From assembly GCA_900169235.1 (NCBI GenBank), contig FWCC01000395.1, positions 1-50,706 on the forward strand: DNA of 50,706 bases, written 5' to 3'. The position numbers were made by a program, and so were the translations under genes. Shown piece after piece: positions 34,464-45,559 of the stretch; the stretch's first letter is position 1; every line of letters starts with the position of its first letter. This stretch comes from Zarea fungicola (Eukaryota > Ascomycota > Sordariomycetes > Hypocreales > Cordycipitaceae). Below the pieces are notes generated by a model. The model searched no databases. It had not been told where the DNA came from and saw nothing but the letters and a program-made list of their open reading frames with translations.

Positions 34464-35255
34464 ATGCTTTCCAACATTGCCCTCAGCCTCCTCCCCCTCC
34501 TCGCCGCCTCCGTCTCTGCCGCACCTTCTGCTCCCAGTGTGCAGGTTCAATTCGCCAACGATGTTACCGGTGCCAACGGCAACGCTCGCATTCCTCTTGA
34601 CGGCTCCGCCATTGTCCTAGGTCAAGCCTATGCCGGCACCAATCTTGCAAAGAATGGCACCCTGTTCGTCACCAGCCTGCAGTTCACTGCCGACTTTAGC
34701 AATGTCGCCTGTGAGGTGATCAAGACCGACGTTGGCAAGACGGTCGCCAGCATTTCCAACTTCCAGCAGGATTTCCAGCGCTTCTCACAGAAGCCTCTTA
34801 ACTGGCAGACTGGCTTCACGATTAGCTGCCACTACGGCGCGACTGCTTCTGCCCCCGCCACACCCACCGCTTCCGCGCCTACCACTACGTCTACCATCGA
34901 GCCCACTGCCACTGCTACCACCACTGCTACCACTGTTCCCTCTGCCGATACCGTGCAGGTCCAGTTCGCCAATGATGTTACCGGCGCCAACGGCAACGCC
35001 CGCATCCCTCTCGATGGCACGGCTGTTGTCCTGGGCGATGCCTATGCCGACACCAACCTCGAGAAGGACGGCACGCTCTTCGTCACGAGCCTCCAGTTCA
35101 CTGCCGACTTCAGCAACGTTTCCTGCGAGGTCGTCAAGACTGACGTCGGCAAGACGGTTGCCAGCATTTCCAACTTCCAGAAGGACTTCCAGCGCTTCTC
35201 CCAGAAGCCCCTTAACTGGCAGAGCGGCTTCACCATCAGCTGCCACCGCGCATAA
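34464..35255 (+). CDS. Secreted protein of two nearly identical domains
   Basis: Single exon, 263 residues. The frame is open from an ATG at 34320, but the start at 34464 is chosen because it begins a clear signal peptide (MLSNIALSLLPLLAASVSA, cleaved near residue 19-21) and follows a typical fungal leader. Two domains of 97 residues (about 26-122 and 164-260) align without gaps and differ at about 10 positions. Each begins VQVQFANDVTGANG, contains SLQFTADFSNV and ends FTISC, with two cysteines (likely one disulfide per domain). They are joined by a 40-residue Thr/Ser/Pro/Ala linker that is a likely O-glycosylation site. I recognise a general resemblance to small fungal secreted proteins with the QVQFAND start, but no function. 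The two copies must be a recent duplication or kept alike by conversion. Confidence 0.85.
   Translation: MLSNIALSLLPLLAASVSAAPSAPSVQVQFANDVTGANGNARIPLDGSAIVLGQAYAGTNLAKNGTLFVTSLQFTADFSNVACEVIKTDVGKTVASISNFQQDFQRFSQKPLNWQTGFTISCHYGATASAPATPTASAPTTTSTIEPTATATTTATTVPSADTVQVQFANDVTGANGNARIPLDGTAVVLGDAYADTNLEKDGTLFVTSLQFTADFSNVSCEVVKTDVGKTVASISNFQKDFQRFSQKPLNWQSGFTISCHRA
34539..35243 (+). repeat. Intragenic direct duplication, two 291-bp units
   Basis: Units at about 34539-34829 and 34953-35243 are co-linear without indels and share long identical blocks (for example around GCCGACTT and AACTTCCAG). They encode the two domains of the secreted protein, separated by a 123-bp Thr-rich linker. Confidence 0.85.
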
Positions 35256-36009
35256 GCCACTCAAGTCTCTCCTTGTGGAGATGGGGATATGGTTGTGTTT
35301 AGACACGAACTTTCATGCATATTAGCAAGCGTTTGGTTTTTATGGCATTAGACTTTAGATTTCTTTTATTTGGGATAGATTTGTTAGAACAATTGGGCAT
35401 AGCGTACATTATTTGGGATTAGAATTCTTAGCTCATAGCATCATGCATACTCTTTATAAAATTATCCTATTTTCTTTATTGCTCTAGAAATTGTGCACAT
35501 AGCGTTATGTAAAGGCAGGCTTGTTATCTGCAGAGGGACACCGACTTCTACTGGTTTGCCTTGCGCAGCTATTAACCTAGATCAGCGATCGGAAAAAATT
35601 CCAAAACAGAGGTTGTTGACTTGTTATGGCCAGTAGAAGCCCTCATTATACACAACAAAACCACCATAAATGTATCTTTACTGCAATTTACAAACAAAGA
35701 TAGAATATCACCCTGTCATCCTTGAAGTGGCCTGGTGCATCAAGAACAAAGAGACAAATGACTGCTGGGTTGGAGAAATAATTTCTTCGTTGGAATTGAA
35801 ATACAGCGCTAGCTTGCTAGACTAATTTTTTTTCATCTGTGCTTTTGCAAAGTTGCTATGAAGAAGGCCCTTACAAGCTTCCATTGAATGCCTGACACTG
35901 AGAATACCGAAAATAAATTGGGAGGTGGTGGCAGTGGGTATATCAGGCTCGGCTCTTACTATACTCTCACCACCATGGCGACTCAGGCATCGAGTTGCTC
36001 GCTCGCATC
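35256..36009. other. Intergenic, no gene seen
   Basis: About 750 bp, AT-rich, between the stop codons of two convergent genes. It probably contains two 3' UTRs. Confidence 0.45.
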
Positions 36010-39000
36010 TCATGATGAAGACTCAGATGAATAATCGTCTTCGTCGCTTAATATGACCTGTATATCCGGACTCTTTGATTCTACTTTCACCACGGTCTCT
36101 TGAATTTGTGGTTTTCTGATGCTAGAAACACCATCGTGCGGAAAGCCGAACTTGCAGCCGTGAACGAAACCCAGGAAGAATTCCCGCTCCTGGTTAAGTT
36201 TGTGCAGGTTTTCAAACGAGTCTCGGAACTTTTTACAGCCCCGAAGCACATCAAAAGCACATGTCCAATCAACACCGTTCGGCCACGGAGGGTCCATAAA
36301 GAATAGTGGTGTCGCTTTGAGCTTGGCGTATTTTTCGTTGAAATTTTCAGACTCAGTCAACTCGCCGAGGAAATGGTCCCAAACAAGTGTTCGTATGCGA
36401 TGGTCAGAATTCTGTTCATCGATAGCTGTGAGATGCCGGAAATCATAACAATCGCTGCACAGGATGCGTAGTTTGCTCGGACGTTTCCGTTTTCGCGTTG
36501 ATTCTGGTGCAGGCTGGCCTCCGGGCTCTGCGGCACATAAAAGGCAACAAACGACTCCAGTTTCCCTCTTCTGTCCGCTTTTAACGACCCAATAGCATAT
36601 TTCCTGAAACAAAACTTGAAACTGTATGAAAATATCGTGCTGCGCGCCGTGCAGTATTGATGTCTCCCCTGGACTCAAATTGCGTCGCCATACGCCAAAT
36701 CCGTTCGCGCAATGTGCGCGATCAGTTCCCTGCATACGTGGGCAGAGCTGCGATGATCCTTCTGGGCAGAGGAACGAGTGAAACTCGGGGCCTAGGGAGT
36801 AAACACCGTAGGTGTTTCTCAAGTTCCAATAGCTCCCGCGACACTTTGCGATGGCCGCTGTGAAACTTGTGTTGTCGCTCTGACGAGCCGTGTGGTAGAC
36901 GTCGACTGTCTCAAAGCGCGTCTTGCATTATGCAAGAGCTCCGACTTTGACGGACCTGTCATACTCTCCGCAATGATGTAAATGCAAATATTGGTCGGTG
37001 ACTTTTCTTCTGCTTGAAATTTTTTGGATGACCACACCAAGACATATCCATCTTGAGAAGCATTCAGTTCCTTTGTGCCATAATTGTTCAGACGCTCTGA
37101 GTCCAGACCTGTGGTCCCAAGTTGATCCAGCCTTTCTGATACTCTTAAAAACGCTTCACCCGGCTCTATGGAGCCCCTCTTACATAACCGATATATATAT
37201 TCGACCATGTCTCTGGGATAGTGCTTCTGTCTAGGCACAGCGCAAGTATGTGTGATGCCGTATTTGTATTCTCCGCAGCAATGCCACCTTCGAGCCCGTA
37301 AATTGCTATCGTTCTTCCACCCAGGTGGTACTCGAAAGACAAAGCACTGGCGCGAAATAGCAGCTTGAAGTTGACTCGCCATGGAGTCTTGCTTTAGTCG
37401 TCGCACTATTTCCAACACCACCTCATCCGAATTGTCCGTGGACGAGATGACGCTTGGCGAAACAAGTTCCCCCTTTAGTGATTCGGTGCAGGCTATGACA
37501 TGGATCTCACGAACGACATCCCAATTCGCAGAGAGGAAAGTCGAGAATGTCAGATTGATGTAGAAGAGAGATTCTTTTGCACGAGAAACCCGGCAACTAC
37601 CTGTCCATTTCTGCTCCAACATGTCAAGCGTCTTTCCATGGACTAAAACGGGGTTTGTAAACTGTCGACGCAGTCCGGCCCGTAGTTTGGCTTCCTTAGC
37701 TTTTGTCTTGATTGTGTATCTCCAGAAATCCTCATACGTATCCTCGGTAAGATATAAGCAGCGATACCGCGTCTCGATCACCGCGGCATGACGAATAGCA
37801 CAGACCTGTGTACCCAGCGCAGCAAACTGTTGCCTCAACGAAACACGGTCTAGATATTCCTGACGTTCGAGTTCTTGGTCGGCATTGGGAAAAGCACTTT
37901 CCGCACGTGTTGAATATATGGCCGTGTCGGCGTAGATGCTGGCTGTTTCATTCCCACTGCTTGCCAAGCGTTTCAGTAGTCGAATTATGTCTTCTCTGTA
38001 GTTGTCCCGCGCCCAGTCGAATATGTAATCCACTAGTAGAAGGAGCTGTAGAGAGCCATCATGGGTTAGAATGGAGCCTCTCCAAACATCGACCACTTGC
38101 TACAGAAGGTAAGTTTTATGCGTGAAAATATCGGGGGCGTGTATGACTCACATATTTATTATCTCCGATTCGGTTCTTTTCAGGCTCTGCCTTTTGAATG
38201 AAGGCCATGGAGAGTCTCCAGTCCTCACCCTTGTGGGAAAAAAACCAAACCAATGGGGCAAACCTGGCTTTGGGGCATTTGGCTGTGGGACCATTGGCTT
38301 CGGGATTATTGGCTTCGGGATTATTGGCTTCGGGATCATTGGCTTCGGGATCAGCGACGCGTTGTAGCCGAGCTTGAGCCTCCAGGAAAGCTCTTATCGG
38401 AAACGCCGTTTGCACATTGATAGCATTCCGATCACTTCCAGTATGTGCGGACTTTGCCTCAACGACCAAGAATGGGTAGAGCAGCGGATCTCCCTTGGAA
38501 CTTACGACCTGTTCTAATGGGGATGGCTGCTGCTGCAGTTCGGCGTCATCCGCGAGCCGTTTGCTGCAGTCATGGAATAAGCCTTTGATGTTGCTTGTCA
38601 TTCGGAGTCCATATATTGCATCAGGTTTCTGCACTTTTTTTTGTAGTCTTTTAGCGACATCCTTTTCAAAATGCACCTCCTCATCTTCGCGATGGCAGCA
38701 CCAGCGATTAAGGCCCAAGGCCTCATGCCTATATTTGCAGAGCGGTTAGTGCGAGACAAACACGCGAATTTTGAGACTGAGACTTACAAATCATGGCTTC
38801 GTGTTAGTTGAGGGCATTGGCAAGGTTTTCGAGCTTCCTGCCGCCTTTTGAGCTCTTCGGCGGATGCTAAACTCCTTCCAGAGCTGCCGACTTCAATTTC
38901 TGATCGCCATACGCGCTTGCGACATTTGGGACTTGGTTTTCAGTGAGAAAAGGATCCCAGTACTAATAATAAGATTTTGAAACTTACCAGGCAACCTCAC

Positions 39001-39776
39001 CAGACAGTCTGGCGAAGATAAAATTCTCACACGCAAACCTCCAAGAGCTCTCATTCCGGTCTTGACAGCGAACTGCCTTCTGTACTAGCACCTCCGCTGA
39101 CTTTTTCGCTTCTAGCTTCCACGCTTCGCTTTCAACAACGTCCAGGCTATTGGCGTAGCAAGAAAACTTTTGGCTCCCCAGCTCGTCCACAGCCTTGACT
39201 GATTCCTCATGACACGGGTTAAAGTTAGCTGTGTTTGAGTCTGCAGTGAATACCACGCGGTACATTTCACTGAGATCGGCCAATGATACCACTTCGCCAC
39301 CCGCGCCCGATGCCATTTTCACACTCGCAGACTATGGGTTGGTGATTGATATCAAAAGCTGCGCCTGGCAAGCAGGCTGCCTCCTAACCCTGCATCTAGG
39401 TAGCATAACATCAGCAATCGCAGGGGGTCTGATTGGCTTTAATGCAGAGCCACCCCCACAGGTGTTTATCCTCAAGCAGTTCAAAATAGGGACCAGTGGT
39501 TTCATCCTGGTCTGAGGACTTTCGTGAACATTCCATGAAGAGCATTTGCTGGCTGTCTGAATCACAGCGGCTAGCTGGTCGTGTTTCCACAGCGGCAGGG
39601 CTGTCTTGGTAGGCGCGACGTAAGGAAGCACTGCGCGAATAGCTGCTCCATGCTGGCAACGACGTCTGTAGAGAAGTCGAATACAATGCGTTCATTTTCC
39701 GTTTCGAGCGAGGGACTATGGCTGCATCTACTTACGAATAGTCTGTTTCTACATCTACAGCAGCGGACGGAGCGAC
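36010..39776 (-). CDS. Large fungal protein with PD-(D/E)XK-like motif, 5' end uncertain
   Basis: complement(join(36010..36905,36965..38099,38152..38728,38788..38931,38988..39331,39389..39665,39736..39776)); introns of 50-70 nt, one continuous frame of at least 1,137 codons. The true start was not found: the two 5' exons have the frame but no obvious initiator, and ATG 39316 is internal if they are real. Parts: an N-terminal region (ALPLWKHDQLAAVIQTAS); a Cys-rich stretch (CPKCRKRVW, CQCPQL, WCCH) that may bind zinc; then KPDAIYGL followed about 60 residues later by PFLVVEAKS, matching the Asp and Glu-x-Lys of PD-(D/E)XK nucleases; a VADPEAN-type repeat; a long C-terminal domain ending acidic (SDEDDYSSESSS). 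I recall similar uncharacterised proteins in filamentous fungi. Nuclease activity is inference from one motif pair. Confidence 0.7.
38266..38355 (-). repeat. 15-bp coding minisatellite (PEAN repeats)
   Basis: Six tandem 15-bp units. The four nearest 38355 are almost identical (GGCTTCGGGATTATT on the plus strand) and the outer two diverged. On the coding strand they give the pentapeptide x-P-E-A-N. The unit length is a multiple of three, so copy-number changes keep the frame. Confidence 0.9.
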
Positions 39777-40958
39777 CTAGAGATGCGCCTCATTTCGTCT
39801 GTCTGAGGCTGAGTACACCCCTACCCCCTACAAGATTTATTATAATGGTGGCACTTCCAGGTTCTGTATCTGGTCGCTTTATTGAAGCTACCGAGACTGA
39901 ACATTCCCCGGTCCTTGTTGCAGCTGGCTGACGAGATACAATTGCTCCTCTGGTACCCACGCTGTGAGGCGGCCCAGGTAGATGGCTGGAATGCCCCTCT
40001 AGCTAGACCTATTGAGGTACTCTGGATAAGATCTACCAACGAAAATACTCTTTAGGAGCTCGTTTGAAATGATGACCTTTGTTTGCACTAGGCGAAAAGG
40101 GGAGTAATCAAGGGGATCGCTGACGTGATTTGTTCGCCAACGGGCCGTCCCGCAAGGGAGGGCGCTAATAACTCATAATGTTCGTTTCAGACTCCCCGCC
40201 AGTCACACCAGCGCATATAATGTAGTTTTGCTTTCTTTCACTCATTACCAATGGTTTTTAAATCCATCAAAGTATGTCTTGTCTAACAACGGTCAGCAGC
40301 TGTCTAGGCTGGCAGAATAACAGCAAGGCGCGCGCCGTGGAACTATGCGCACCGTCGCAGTTTGTGTCGACGAGGCTCGACATTTGCTTGGTACAGGTGC
40401 TACATCATATTGGTATCAGCATGAGATGGGCAGCCTCTTGGACCACAATCAGAGCACTCATATCCTAATCTCAACTCTTCCTATTGAAATGCAAAATGAG
40501 CGTGATCGCAACGTTCCTCCATGTAATCTATAAAAATTACAATACACAAGAAAGTGCCATTGCTTTGCGGTTTTGTCTGCTTGTCCCTGGCTTTGCTCAC
40601 AGCCGTGTATGTTGCACGGTCACCCACTCAGCCTTCCTCCGCCACCAGGCATGAGTTGGCCGCGGCCGCCGCAGCCTCCTGTTTCAAACTGAAATCGAGG
40701 GTATTCCGGCTGCCTCAAAGTCTGGTCTTCTTCTTTTAACATTTTGCACTGCATGGGTCGAGGTTTTTATGTACCTTTCAAGAAATGCAAGCCGGTGCCG
40801 TCGCTCAGCGTCGGAAGTGACCCCTTTGGCCGCAACTTTCCACTTGATCCAAGCACCGACCAAGGAAGCAGTAAACGCAGGCAGTTATTTACTGGCGAGG
40901 AACTCAATACAGTGTAATAAAAAATCTGTAGGGTCACTCAAACCTGTCATTGGCGCAG
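39777..40958. other. Intergenic between divergent genes
   Basis: About 1.2 kb with no supported gene. It lies between the uncertain 5' end of the nuclease-like gene and the HET gene, so further 5' exons of the former could lie here. A plus-strand frame at 40345-40533 has no known resemblance. Confidence 0.4.
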
Positions 40959-43121
40959 ATGTTGTCACGCCTCTTCATCTGCCCCTCCGAGGATGTCTCG
41001 CCTGCCGGTGCACTAAACTATGTACCTGGAGACGACAAGCCGGCTTGCGACGAAGGCTCTGATGATAGCGATGGCGAATCTCTCTTTATTGGTGGTCAGG
41101 GACGAAGCCGGAGAATGAGAAGAAACGATATCCGTTGGCCAGAATTTCCCAGCCAGTCATCTCGTTGCTGCGAAACTTGCAATGCCATGACTGGGACTCG
41201 CGCAGGACTCCGCGATCTATGTAGCCCTCGCGGGTACAAGCATTTGAACTGGTATGACCTTCAAGAGAGTGCATCCAGGGGATGCGCATTATGCGGAAGC
41301 ATCTGGGACAATACAGAGGGCTCCGATTAGGACTACGAGGCGGACGGTTGGGCAGTCCGAGATGAGATTCGCATTATCGGAAACTTACGAGAGAATTCTG
41401 GAGTGCAAGCAGGTATCATCCAGGGTCATCCGCTAGAGGGGATGCTTCTTGACGGTATTGAGGTTCAAATCCCAGTCGGCGGGGGACGTTATGAACCGAA
41501 AGAAGAATGGGATATGGTCACATTTCCAGGTGAGACCACTTCTGATTCTTAGGGAGTACAACTACTAATATAATATGTCGCAGCCGATCCAATTTCAACG
41601 ATTGTGCCAGGCAGACGTGAATGCACAGAATTAACGCAAGAAAAAGTCGTTGAGATCCGCCGATGGCTTAGGGAATGTCAGTATGTGCATGAATCATGCC
41701 CTCGGCGGCGCGAGCAGATACTTCCTCACAGAGTGATTGACGTTAAATCACTGATGCCTTGTCTATATCACAGCGCTCCAGATGAAGCGGCAAAATACGC
41801 GGCACTCAGCTACTGTTGGGGCGGTGTCTCGCAGGAAACAACCACCCATGCCAATCTCCAGGATCATTTGAAGTCCATCAACCCAGCCCGCTTGCCAAAG
41901 ACGGTAACAGATGCGATTGAACTGTGTCGGGCTATTGGGATTCATTACCTCTGGGTGGACGCACTGTGCATAGTACAAGACGATGACAGGGACAAACTGG
42001 ACCAGGTTGCCAATATGGGAACGATATACAAGAACTCGACACTCACCATTGTAGTAGCCAGTGCAGAAAAGGTCACTGACGGCTTTCTAGGTAAGACAAA
42101 GCACAATGAGCTACATAGTCCCCATATTGAGCTCCCCATGTATGTTGATGAGGTTACCTCCGGAACTGTATACTTGAGGACAAAGGACACAGGCGAGACA
42201 CGATCGTCCGAAGAGCCTTATTATTGGCGCGGATGGACGTACCAGGAGCTATTGCTCTCGCCAAGGGCAATTGTCTTTGACTCGGCACAAATTACGCTCA
42301 AGTGTCTCACTGAAATCTATCGACCGATTTTCGAGACGTGCTTGAGTACTGTAACAGAGACGCCCGAGCTACCTGTCGAGGTATTTGGCATGGTAGACTA
42401 CAATATGACTAGGCTGTCGTTTCGGTACGAGAAGGAGCACTACATGTCGCAAAAACAGGATGAGATATGGTCCCGAACTATCCACGATTACTCGGGGAGA
42501 GATCTCAGTCGTTTCGGTGACAGACTACCAGCACTGGCAGGCATCGCAGCGGAGCTCACAAAGGCGTGGAACGACAAGTACTTGGCTGGGTTCTGGGCGC
42601 GGACAATATCACAACATCTAGGCTGGTACCGAGATGATAGAGAGCCCTGTAATCCTAATAGGAGGGCACGTGGCGAACTTTTTGATGGCCTAGTTAACCG
42701 CAAGCGACGCTCCGGGCGACCGACTTGGTCCTGGGTCACCGCCCCGTATCCCGTCCACATCTATAGCCTCAAAAAGTCGGATCTGGAACTTGTTGACAGC
42801 GGTATAGCGCTCGAATCACAGAGGTCACCATTTCGAAACGTCACGTCTGCGTTTCTCACATTCAGAGGGAGATTTTTGGAGGTCGCTGCCGCGATGGGGC
42901 CGGATGTCGAGGTAGAGGTGGGCACGGGACGGCAGGATCCCTATAACAAAACAAAGATTTCGCTCGACTTTGAAGAGCCAAAGCCAAGCATAGAGATGTG
43001 CAGGCTGTTGTTTCTCGGCCATAGAGAATTTTATGGAGGTGTGTTTTTGGTCGTCGAGCGCAAAGGTGGGAACAGATATGAGAGGGTGGGCATTACGGCC
43101 TTGGCCGATGGTTTTCCATAG
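40959..43121 (+). pseudogene. HET-domain (heterokaryon incompatibility) gene with in-frame stop
   Basis: Would be join(40959..41529,41584..43121), 702 codons, intron of 54 nt. An N-terminal Cys-rich segment (CCETCNAM, GCALCGSIW) is typical of the region before the HET domain. Then comes the HET domain itself: YAALSYCWGG, LPKTVTDAIELCRAIGIHYLWVDALCIVQDD, MGTIYKNSTLTIVVASA, and RGWTYQELLLSPRAIVF. HET proteins trigger cell death when hyphae of unlike genotype fuse. TAG at 41328-41330 interrupts the frame between the Cys-rich segment and the HET domain; no intron could remove it. Translation from a downstream start could still yield a HET domain without the front, so loss of function is likely but not certain. 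The remaining 3' part is unbroken. Confidence 0.75.
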
Positions 43122-44649
43122 TCCGAGGCGGAGGAACCCTGTGTTTGGAAGGAACAGCTCCAGACATCTGAAAGTGAGATAATCATGTTGGAGTAGAAAT
43201 TTGTAGAATAATACCATGTATACTGCTATGTGCCTGTTCATTCCTGGACAGCGTCACTGTGTCTCAAATGGCGCCATCTAGTGTGAATTCTTTCCACCAG
43301 CTGCTTGGACTTTTGCGCTTCTATTGCTGAAGGTAATATGCCAAGGTGTCCAACCTGACCACTGCCATTTTGCGAACCCTATTAAAAACAAGTCCTGTTG
43401 TATCTAATGGAGGGATAACGTTATGGCTGAGTACCTAAACTTTGTAAAGCCACCAATGGTCGGGCGGTCGGCATTGTTGGGAATCAGCCAGGCTGCTGGC
43501 GTTATGAGCCACTTGCGCCACTCGCTGTTGTGTTAAGCTTATCCTGTACGTTGACAAGTAGCCTTGTCCTGTACCCTCTTGTACCTCATTACCATGTTTC
43601 TGCGCTAGGAGATGGTTAGACAACCTGGGGTCCTGTTTCCCAGCAGTAGCTTTTGGCATGGTCAAGTGCTTAGCCCATTGGACTCAGCAACGGCGTAGGA
43701 TGGCCGTGAGAAAAAACAAAAAGCTCATCTTGTCCAGCGTCTTTACACTTTGTTATGCTCCGTCGCTTGCTTCTGGAAAGCGGTTTGCGTACTCGGTGTA
43801 TTCATCTCGTCAATTTCGATGCAGGATTTTATTAATAAAACATTACTTCCACAGCTAGAGAGGTAACCCTTGAGTAGGCCATTCTTGCGTGGTCGTCCCT
43901 GCGCTCTGGCACTGAGGCTACCGAGCTAGCAGGCTAGCCGGCGGCTGAAGGATTTAGTGCTGGGAGTAACTTTTTTAAAAGCCAGCAAAATGCCACATTG
44001 GGTCAAGGAGTGAAGTAATTCTAGCCAAAGCGCTGGGTCTGCGACAATCCTAGCCTAGCTTTGCTCTGGCAGAAGAACCTGAGGGCCTCGAACCACGATT
44101 TCTTCGAAGCCTGAAGTCTACCGCCACAATACCGTGCTACTTCCTGCGTTATTCGTACAAAGAAGTTCCGTTCAATGTAAAAGCACACAGTGCGAACCAA
44201 TTACATTTTTAGGCGGGGGATGAGGGCACGGACGCCTCCTACTGTGGGATTGAGCAGGCTAAAAAAGCAACATGGAAGTGCGTTGTCGGCTTAGCCAAAT
44301 ACGTAGTGATTTACTTCGTGGAAGCTTTCGAGCTGTCAAAGCGTCGGAGCTGAGGTGGAGCTGAATACGGAAGACGGGATACTCTTGCAATCCAATTCAT
44401 ATCAAGAGTATTTAATTGAGATTTGTCTCGTATTAAACAGCCCCAAACAGTGTTTTGAGTCAGGCGCGACTACTTATAGAACATAACCGCACTTCCTCTT
44501 CTTCTTTTCCCCTTCAGTAGTCAGAGCTGCATCATAAGGACACGACTACGCTTTTGAGCACCAGTAACTCTCTGCTGGATTCATCATCTTTTGCTTTTCC
44601 CTCCATTCAAATCCCCTAATTTGATTGGTACATATTATATTGCCGCAAA
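43122..44649. other. Intergenic, no gene seen
   Basis: About 1.5 kb with no supported gene. Segments near 43850-44120 have recurring GGCTAGC-like words and stops in all frames, suggesting worn mobile DNA. The last 200 bp before 44650 are pyrimidine-rich and probably hold the promoter and leader of the hydrophobin-like gene. Confidence 0.4.
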
Positions 44650-45163
44650 ATGCGAGTCTTCCTTGGCGCCATTTCCCTTGCGGCTATTACATCCGCACTG
44701 GCCGCTGATCAATGCTCAACAAGCCTGCTGTGCTGCAGTGAGCTGGATCTCCCAACAGACCCCAGAGTGACCTTACTTCTAGCCACGTTTGGTATAGAGC
44801 TTGGACCAAATCCCGGGACTGTTGGCCTTAACTGTTTGTTTACATCCCCATCTTGGTCAATGCAAGATAATTTTATTCTGATGCGTGATTTAGGCAATCC
44901 TCTAACGACAGGCAACACCTGCTCAGGGAATCGGGCTGCAGTTTGCTGCCAAAGCAATTTCTTTGTAAGTGTGGTTGGAACCAATGCCAGCCATAGACTG
45001 GAGCTAATAATTTAACTAGAACGGCGTCATTGCCTTGAATTGCGTCCCTGTAACCACTACTAGCAGCTCAACAACCACGTCTACTGGCAGGTCAACCACC
45101 TCGACTCGTAGTTCAACAACCTCGACCAGCGGACCAACAAACGCCTGTTACAAGAAGACCTAA
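44650..45163 (+). CDS. Atypical class I-like hydrophobin with Ser/Thr-rich tail
   Basis: join(44650..44964,45020..45163), 152 residues, 55-nt intron ending TAACTAG. Signal peptide MRVFLGAISLAAITSALA. The eight-cysteine order C, CC, C, C, CC, C is complete: Cys 22, 28, 29, 62, 91, 99, 100 and 113, matching hydrophobins that self-assemble into amphipathic coats on spores and aerial hyphae. Spacing C3-C4 of 32 residues fits class I. C4-C5 of 28 and C5-C6 of 7 are longer than usual, so the fold may be modified. After Cys113 there is a Thr/Ser-rich tail (about 35 residues, possible O-glycosylation) with a ninth cysteine at 148, which is unusual. The gene sits alone upstream of a Zn2Cys6 regulator. 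Confidence 0.8.
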
Positions 45164-45559
45164 AGGCATTTGTTCATATGTCATCCTGGCTATCGCGTAA
45201 TGCTATGGGCACGATGCTTTTTGGCACCAGCTTACCACAAGTGAATTAAAAGCAGCCACATCATGGCTGAGAGAATCTGGTAATAGTAATAGGTAGTTGG
45301 GAAATACTTAATTAAAATTAATATCTATCTCCTTATAGCTATTAAATTTCTATCTTAACAATCTTGTTTCCTCAGAATTGGTATAATCTTGTTTACATTG
45401 ACGCACATTGGCGAGCTGCCTTTCAATGTGAAAATGACTAAGCTGGTCGATCTGTTCCGCTAGGTTTTCCGCACGCGCCGCACGCTCCGCATATTCCGCG
45501 ATGAACATTATTCTCCGCCTTGTCATGGGTTTTGTGTAATTTCTAGTCATCAGTTGGCG
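45164..45559. other. Intergenic, AT-rich
   Basis: About 400 bp. Stretch 45285-45365 is AT-rich. The last 200 bp would be the promoter of the regulator gene. No gene seen. Confidence 0.4.

Noticed and set aside
39411..39695. 95-codon minus frame upstream of the nuclease-like gene
   Set aside because: Another frame over the same DNA continues seamlessly by splicing into the nuclease-like gene and is preferred.
41461..41481. tRNA T-loop-like GGTTCAAATCCC
   Set aside because: Lies inside the HET coding frame and no D-arm, anticodon arm or acceptor stem pairs around it.
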